From Anthoceros angustus (Eukaryota > Streptophyta > Anthocerotopsida > Anthocerotales > Anthocerotaceae), in contig VJWM01000179.1 in the NCBI GenBank assembly GCA_010909165.1, forward strand, positions 186,001 to 250,000: a stretch of DNA of 64,000 nt, given 5' to 3'. The translations under genes were made by a program, and so were the position numbers. Every line of letters starts with the position of its first letter. The first letter of the stretch is position 1. Under the pieces are notes generated by a model. That model made no database searches and had not been told where the DNA came from. It saw only the letters and a list, made by a program, of their open reading frames with translations. Shown here piece after piece: positions 57,961-64,000 of this stretch.

Positions 57961-59280
57961 AGTTTCTAAGGAGCAACTAAAAGAAAGCACCAAACTAGAA
58001 TTCCTCGCTCCTTGATCTCTTCAAATTGGACTTGAGTTGAAGCCTCATTTCCTTCCTCTTCATGCTCTTCACCCTTGATGACTTGAGCTCTTTGGCGTAG
58101 TCCACCTAGCTTCAGAAGGCGTTGAGCTTCAAGCTCCCGTTCGATGAGAGGCCATGAGATTGAAAAACTTTTCCTGCATTTAGAGAGGGATACCTCAACC
58201 TCTTCAAATTCTTCCACCTCTTCCATGAGATGGAGTGGTTCAACTTCAACAAGTACTTCATCGTGGCTTCTTCCACACCGGTTGACCACACTTGGGAGGT
58301 TAAGGCTTCCCACCCGAGGGGCGGAGGCCACACCCGATCGCAAGAATCGAATATGTTACCAAGAAGCCGTGTTACAACAAAGCAGACTTGAAAGATCTTC
58401 TATAAGAACTACAGAGGAGAAAGATCCTCACTTAACCCGGCTTCAATCTAGGCACCAAATTGTCCAAAAACCAGCCGTCATCGTCCACTTGCTTGCGCCC
58501 AATGCCGATTACGGCTCCTATGGCAAATCCAAAAACAGAGTTAAAATAGGACAATCAAAACTTGCAAAGACATCAAATCAAAATCTTACCATCCAAATCA
58601 TCATCTTTGTAACCAGCATCCTTGAGGTCCCGCCACAATTGTTTGGCACCTATTCTGGGGTTGGAGCCAAACGCTCCGGATGAGGAAGATTGGCACGTCA
58701 ATATGTTTCAAGTTTTATTATCCAATTTCCGGCCTTCTTGCCTGCCTCTCTTGCTGAGGGCGTCTACCAAAAGAGTTGGTAAAACCGATTTGTAAACTTC
58801 ACAAACCCACCATTACCAAAGTGGGCATACGGTGGGCATCCGAGTTCAACTTCCTCAACATTGCTATGCGTTTTTGCGGACATCTCCATCCCGGCCTTGG
58901 CTTTTCATTCTCCACAATGCGATCCCGGTCACCGAGATATCACGAGGCTTATACTTAGGTGGATGATTACCCTCAAGAAATTGTCTTGCGCATCTTGCAA
59001 GATTGTTCTTCCAATTGCGCAACATGGTGTTGAACATTTGGTCACACACATGAGCCATGCTCCAAATCCCACCAACATCTCTTGAATGGCTCCACAATTG
59101 CTTGTGTCTCTAGTTTCTCTCCCGTTGCCAATCAATGGATCCATGAAGTGCCGCATTACCCACCTCAACCGAAATTGGAGCACTTCATAATCGTATGAAT
59201 CTTCTTTAATCCAACGACACATGAGAAGGAAAACATCGAATATGCTTGTACCGTGCGAGCATGTGGCTGTAAGTGGCATG
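57961..59280 (-). pseudogene. Unrecognised split gene fragment inside transposon debris
   Basis: Minus-strand coding-looking blocks include RWIKEDSYDYEVLQFRLRW (59220 leftward), WKNNLARCARQFLEGNHPPK (about 59010-58950), PRIGAKQLWRDLKDAGYKDD (about 58660-58610) ending at a GTAAG donor-like site, and a Glu-rich segment with EEVEEFEEVEVS near 58210. Blocks are in different frames. I do not recognise the family. It may be an element-encoded or captured gene. Confidence 0.35.
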
Positions 59281-59339
59281 TATAGGCCACATGCTTGTAC
59301 ATGCCTGCATGTGCATGTACATCCTTATGTTAGCCACCA

Positions 59340-59805
59340 CACACCGCATGTTTAGCTTGAGACCAAACGAGAAACACACACTGTTTAGGCTTGAGAGACC
59401 AAAGGAGAAACATGGGCGCCAAGGCCACACACCGCCAGCTTTAGGCTTGAGACCAAAAGAGAAACATGGGCCAAGGCCACACACCGCCAGCTTTAGACTT
59501 GAGAGACCAAAAAGAAACACGGCTCAAGGCCACACACTGTTTAGGCTTGAGAGACCAAAAAGAAACACGGCAATCAATCAAGGCCACACACTGCAGCATG
59601 TTTAGGCTTGAGAATAGAAAAATACGGCGACAAGGCCACACTTGGCTTTAGGCTTGAGACCAAAAGAGAAACATCGGCAAGGCCACACACTTGTGGCTTT
59701 AGGCAGACCAAAAGAGAAACATCGCAAGGCCACACTTTATTCGAGCTTGAGAGACCAAAAGAGAAACATTGGGCGATCAAGGCCACACACACACTGGACA
59801 AGCTT
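59340..59805. repeat. Tandem repeat of about 55-60 bp, roughly eight copies
   Basis: Units contain TTAGGCTTGAGAGACCAAA, AGAGAAACATGGGC and AAGGCCACACAC, with copies varying by small indels. The encoded frames (ERPKEKHG... forms) are by-products. Confidence 0.9.
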
Positions 59806-61420
59806 ATGAAAGTAAAAGCAAGGAGTCTTCAACTAAAACCAAACACCGATTCTAGATGAATGTCCGATGGAATGACGTGCGTGCATTTGGGCGATCTCCC
59901 TTTAATTCGATTTCTCCTTGGCAATTGCGGCGGATCTCCGCCGCCATCTCCCCTCCTCCACACTGGATTTTCCACTTCTTGCTGCTCCATCACCGCTGCA
60001 CTTCTTCAAGCCGAGAACCAACATTGACGGAAGGGTTAGGAGTAGGAGTGGTGGAGGTGGCATGGGAGTACTGCTGGATTGAAGGTCCGTAAGTTTTGAG
60101 CCGGTGTCACGGACAAGGGAGGAAGCGCCGCTTCTTCGCAGCTATCATCTTTCTCAAAAGGTCTGCGTGTGCACATAAGCCACTGGTGGCCCTTGTTCTC
60201 TCATCCGCAAGACCTAAGAGGAGGTGGTGGTGACTTGAGGCAGTCGTTCGCTTCTCCACGGAGCACAAGCTCTTCCACGGGCGCCGCCATGGGATTAGCG
60301 GCAGCGCCGACTCCTCCACGGCATCGAGGCGACGCTCCTCCACGGCATTAGAGGAGGCTCCTCCTCCTCCACGCATCGGGAGGCTGCTCCTCCTCCACGC
60401 ATCGGGAGGAGGCGCTTGTTCTCCACCGCATCGGCGGATCGCTTCGCTACCACACACAAGTGAGAAAAGAAAAAGCCATCGCTTTAGAGCTCATTATCAT
60501 CACCGACCCTAGAGCTCGCAGAACTAGTTGAAGGGCGATTCAAACTGGGTGCGATGCGCGGACAAAGCCGTTGATGCACAACTCACATTTCGAGGGCGAT
60601 CGCGCTGCAGCCTTCCGCTCCTTTGAGACGCCCTCCCGCTTCTTTGCCTTCACGGTGGCCCATTTTTCTGCACGCTAGGCTTGTCTCGACAAGCAAAGCC
60701 TCCTGGCTTGCGCCTACTAAACCCAACCACCGAGCCGTTAGGCGGATCCTTCCACCACGGCATCCATGCTGCGTCCCCACCACTAATCTTTGTTGGCCAA
60801 AAGTCTTGTTTCCTTATCGCGTTACGCATGACAATGCAAACCCAACCGCACTTGCACGTGTAGTGCACCATCTACATTGCAAGGTGGTTGGGGTTAGTAG
60901 AAAGGCGCTTAGCAACCTTTGCCCATGAAAGTGCGTGCCTAAAAAGCACCAAGCATAAGAGATTGGGGATGCACACAAACCTTCTTGATCCAAGGAATTC
61001 AATTTCGTAAGCCCTAATTGTGTTGTAGGTCGAAAAATCACTAACTAAACACGAGCTTGTGTGTAGTCACTAACTAAACACCATGTGCCGTTGTTAGAGC
61101 TTGTGCGTGCACACAACGCAGTGTCTGCGACCAAGATCTCGGCGTGAGAGAGGGAGGCCACCGACTCAACATGACTCCGCTAAGCAAAGTCGAGGCAATC
61201 TCTCTCGATCAAGCAATCCTTGGAAGCTGCCTGCAAAGCCAAGTCGGACAATCTTAAGCAAACAAGGTGCGGCCCTAATATCTGCGGATGTATGTATGGA
61301 GGTAGGCTACGGAGGGTGGGCAAACCAAATCCTTCATGTGGTTTTCAATAATCTTACGCTTACACACATGGTTTCCTAATGAGGCGATACAACTTTACTA
61401 TCACGATGTGTCGCTCGGTG
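59806..61420. other. No gene recognised
   Basis: Contains a low-complexity CTCCTCCACGGCATCG run (about 60300-60430) and several unassignable frames. A minus frame near 60870-60650 (with WMPWWKDPPNGSVVGFSRR) looks coding-like but matches nothing I know. Confidence 0.3.
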
Positions 61421-61424
61421 TGGC

Positions 61425-62060
61425 GGATGCCCACATCTTTGTAGCCCTTCAAGCTTGTGCATTTTCTTTGTGGACACGGAATCTAGCGAAAAGTGCGGCA
61501 TGATATGTTGCATGACATTCCACGAACTTGTTTATTGCCAACTGCTGGTGGACATGTACGCAAACCTGGTGAAGGAGGCAAACACGGTTTCGATAGGTTA
61601 GCGTAAAGGATGTCGTGACATGGACGGCCCGATAGTTGGGTATGCAAATCATGGGCTTGGCCAAGAGGCGCTTGTTCAGTATGGACAAATGGAGAAGGAG
61701 GGCGATTGTGGGCAACCATGTTACCTTTGCTTGCCTTCCAAGGCTGCAAACGCAAGTGCCGCAGGGTGCATGCACTCACTGCAGAGAGGAGCCTAGATAA
61801 CACACTTGTGGGCACTTGCGGTGGACATGTAGGCAAAGTGTGGCGAAGTAGAAGATGCGCATCAAGTTTTCAATGCTTGAGCATTCTCGCCTTGCAAACG
61901 CGTGACGCTTGCAACTTTGTTGTCCACTGCATTTTCTCATGGCTTCAACATCCGATCCGCATAATTGCCACACTACATCTCTTTCACATTTCACATGGAT
62001 GCACACGCAGTGGGAAAGCCCGAGAACATCAACATCAGCCCCGATAGCGAACAAAAAAGC
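61425..62060 (+). pseudogene. PPR protein pseudogene
   Basis: Plus-strand pieces follow the order of a PLS-type pentatricopeptide protein: VALQACA (about 61443), RDVVTWTA-like coding just before 61621, then IVGYANHGLGQEALVQYGQM with EKEG (61633-61704). AKCGEVEDAHQVFNA follows about 61825-61875, just after a stop that replaces the usual Tyr codon. Several stops and shifts make it non-functional. Intact relatives guide organelle RNA editing or splicing. Confidence 0.8.
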
Positions 62061-62249
62061 GAGGAGAAGAGGGCTGGCCTGATGGAAGCGAGATCGGTAG
62101 AATACCCAAGTCGCTTTAATGGCTCCGGTACTCCTTAGTGTATTCATGGATGCTAGTTCATATGGCTTCTCGCATCAAGAAATCACGTTACGAGTTCTGA
62201 TGTCCAATTTTTGGTGGAAGTTGTTTGACTAAATGACACATGAAGAGGA

Positions 62250-62322
62250 CTGCATGTCTCTTGCCTGAAGGTGGTGCATGTCTCTTGCTTGAAGGTGGTG
62301 CATCTCTCTTGCCTGAGGGTGT
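62250..62322 (+). repeat. 24-bp tandem repeat, three copies
   Basis: Units of the form GCATGTCTCTTGCCTGAAGG plus TGGT, with single-base differences. Confidence 0.85.
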
Positions 62323-62599
62323 TGTGGAGTGCTGGTTGCGGCCAGCTCCGCTTCCTGTGCCGTTTCCTAACTCTTGCTATGATTTATGTGAGAGCCCAAA
62401 GCAAGTGGTACAATTGGGGAACCGTGGCTTGTGTCTCTGACGACCGCCACGGGCTCCTGTGAATTTGTCAATGGCACTACGCTTACAATGTGAATTTGTC
62501 AATGGCACGAAGCCCGATCGAGGACATAACGTCAAGATCGCTTTGCAATGGACCTTGTATATGAGACTACGTTGTGAATTTGGTGTAAACGCGCAGAGG

Positions 62600-62880
62600 C
62601 TGATCCCGGCCTTGTCATACATTTTACAACACACAAGTGCGCTTTGCAACGAGCTGTGTTGTAAATTAGACTATGTTGTAAAATTCGTGGGAGGCCCATC
62701 TTGGCCTCTCTTAAACGTTTTACAATGTACAGGTGCGGTTTGCAATGGATCGTGTTGTAAATTAGATTAGGTTGTACGATGTTGTAAAACATGAGAGAGG
62801 CCCGATCCCGCCGCCTCAAACATTTTACAACATGTATAACATTTTATAACGACCGTGTTGTAAAACACGGTCCGCTGCAA
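62600..62880. repeat. Clustered TTTTACAAC/GTTGTAAAA motifs
   Basis: At least eight occurrences of TTTACAAC, TTTACAAT or their complements in about 250 bp, alternating orientation, each often followed by AGTGCGCTTTGCAACG-like sequence. They resemble the subterminal motifs right of the CACTA terminus at 53788. Confidence 0.6.
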
Positions 62881-63204
62881 AGCCCAATTGAATGCTTTGT
62901 CTTGCCGGGAGGAGGTGACCGATCGGAGAGAAGCGGGAGGAGGTGACTGACAGAGGTGTGTTTGGGTATACCTCTTCACTCCCACTTGTTGATCATTTTG
63001 GAAAGTGATGCTCCAACAACCGGATCATCTCCGGTCCTTGTAGGATGGAGTCGGGTGAAAGCTGCAGATGCATTGCTCACCGCCCAGCCCTCGCCGGTAT
63101 ATATTCGAGCGTGCTGAGAAACCAGTCCTCACCAGTGCGTTATATTCCTCTTCTTCATCTTCACGCCTGCAATTGGAGAAGGGGTTGTGGAGCGAATCGT
63201 CGAG

Positions 63205-63540
63205 ATGTCGTCCTCCTCTAAGGATGCGAACCCCGCCACCAAGAAGAGACTCCCTAGGCCGCTGTGCAAGCAAGGCGGCTAGGACAACCGCCTCCTCTGC
63301 TGCCGCAAGGGACCCACGACACTGCGGGAAGCTGAGCCGACTAAGAAACGGAGCGCCCGCACAACGCGGGTGCCGAGGACTAGGCGCGAGGCCATAATCG
63401 CGGAGGACATGGGAGGTCCTCCATTGCGGCGCTTAGCTTCCACAATTTCTCCCACGCTGCCCCTACGCCACCCGCAAAGAGGGAGCCTGTGGCCTCATGC
63501 CTGTGGGCCCGAGGCTATGTCTGACGGAGGAGGTGAGGCC
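63205..63540 (+). CDS. Short basic hypothetical protein, frameshifted
   Basis: ATG at 63205 opens MSSSSKDANPATKKRLPRPL and stops near 63280. The following basic segment (EPTKKRSARTTRVPRTRREA, about 63330-63390) runs in a frame that stays open to 63714. It may be one gene with a frameshift or two spliced exons. Family unknown; its position among CACTA-like motifs suggests an element gene. Confidence 0.3.
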
Positions 63541-63799
63541 CTCACGGCCTCGAATTTCCCTCGAGGTAACCCCGATAAGGATGTGAAGATTGTGAGCCTA
63601 GGCACCGTGCAATGTACCGCCTCCTATCTCGTATCGATGCAAGCATACCGGTCTCATGAAACGGATCGAAAGGAGTTACACTGCCTCGGTCATGTTGTAA
63701 GTCACATGAAGTGACCGGTTTTGCTTCATCTCTGCTCCTACTCCCACTCGCTCTAAAGCTATCTAATTGCTTTGTGTCTTGACTGCAGGATCTGTCTTG

Positions 63800-64000
63800 A
63801 GGATTGAGGTATAACATTTTACAACATGTATAACATTTTACAATGTATTTGCAATGAACATGCCACATCAGCAATTTCACTAATATATAGCCTCATAAAT
63901 GACATAAATCAGGAAAAGGTCTCTTCCACATATTTACAACGGCATTTGACAAACATGCCACATCGAATCTTACTAATATATAACCTCATAAATTACATAA
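63800..64000. repeat. ACATTTTACAACATGTATAA motifs and a two-copy AT-rich repeat at the window edge
   Basis: AACATGCCACATC followed by ACTAATATATA.CCTCATAAAT.ACATAA occurs twice (about 63858-63909 and 63953-64000). The motif at 63810-63845 repeats one at 62820-62850. The feature continues beyond the window. Confidence 0.7.

Noticed and set aside
1-64000. Organellar or bacterial origin of the window
   Set aside because: Spliceosomal introns, nuclear transcription-factor genes, LTR and CACTA elements and an intron-bearing tRNA-Tyr without encoded CCA indicate a plant nucleus.

Overview
This is nuclear DNA from a streptophyte plant, most likely a non-seed land plant. The evidence is plant-type split genes (a group C bZIP factor, a three-KH RNA-binding protein, a plant PHD-finger protein), a plant Twinkle-type primase-helicase, an intron-containing tRNA-Tyr, PPR relics, and Ty3/Gypsy and CACTA elements. 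A four-exon gene with GYTG motifs like those of ciliary proteins hints at a lineage with motile sperm (bryophyte, lycophyte or fern). I cannot name the species. Introns in the modelled genes are short (about 80-205 bp).

Bases 1-25,700 are relatively gene-rich. On the minus strand lie bZIP (890-3227, six exons), KH protein (6586-8314, seven exons) and the GYTG protein (9555-10794, four exons). On the plus strand lie the Twinkle-like gene (to 13249, no intron in about 500 codons) and the PHD protein (21764-23172, two exons). tRNA-Tyr is at 13778-13860 (minus). Between them are a tRNA-Asp relic, a candidate LTR with primer-binding site, a cytochrome P450 pseudogene, a PPR fragment, and three copies of a non-coding dispersed repeat of up to 0.9 kb. 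All splice phases in the four split models close exactly.

Bases 25,714-45,464 are one nested retrotransposon complex, minus strand. The outer element A has about 0.47-kb LTRs, gag with a CCHC knuckle, and a pol region carrying a C5-cytosine DNA methyltransferase-like domain immediately upstream of the reverse transcriptase. It was then cut by a deletion that removed most of RT through integrase. Element B, a second Gypsy element with very long LTRs (5.4 and 4.3 kb), tRNA-Asp-type primer-binding site and degenerate gag-RT-RNaseH-integrase, sits inside A.

Bases 45,465-64,000 are further transposon debris: a LINE scrap, a Gypsy RNaseH/integrase fragment cut by a CACTA terminus at 46642, a decayed TNP2-type CACTA transposase (about 49.5-52.3 kb, minus), and a second CACTA terminus at 53788. 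That terminus, its flank and a 12-copy array of about 90 bp were duplicated in tandem (53166-55140 and 55141-57107). A PPR pseudogene lies at 61.4-62.0 kb. Motifs resembling the CACTA subterminal repeats recur at 62.6-64.0 kb.

The genes are independent nuclear loci, not an operon. The most notable system is the retrotransposon-borne DNA methyltransferase.
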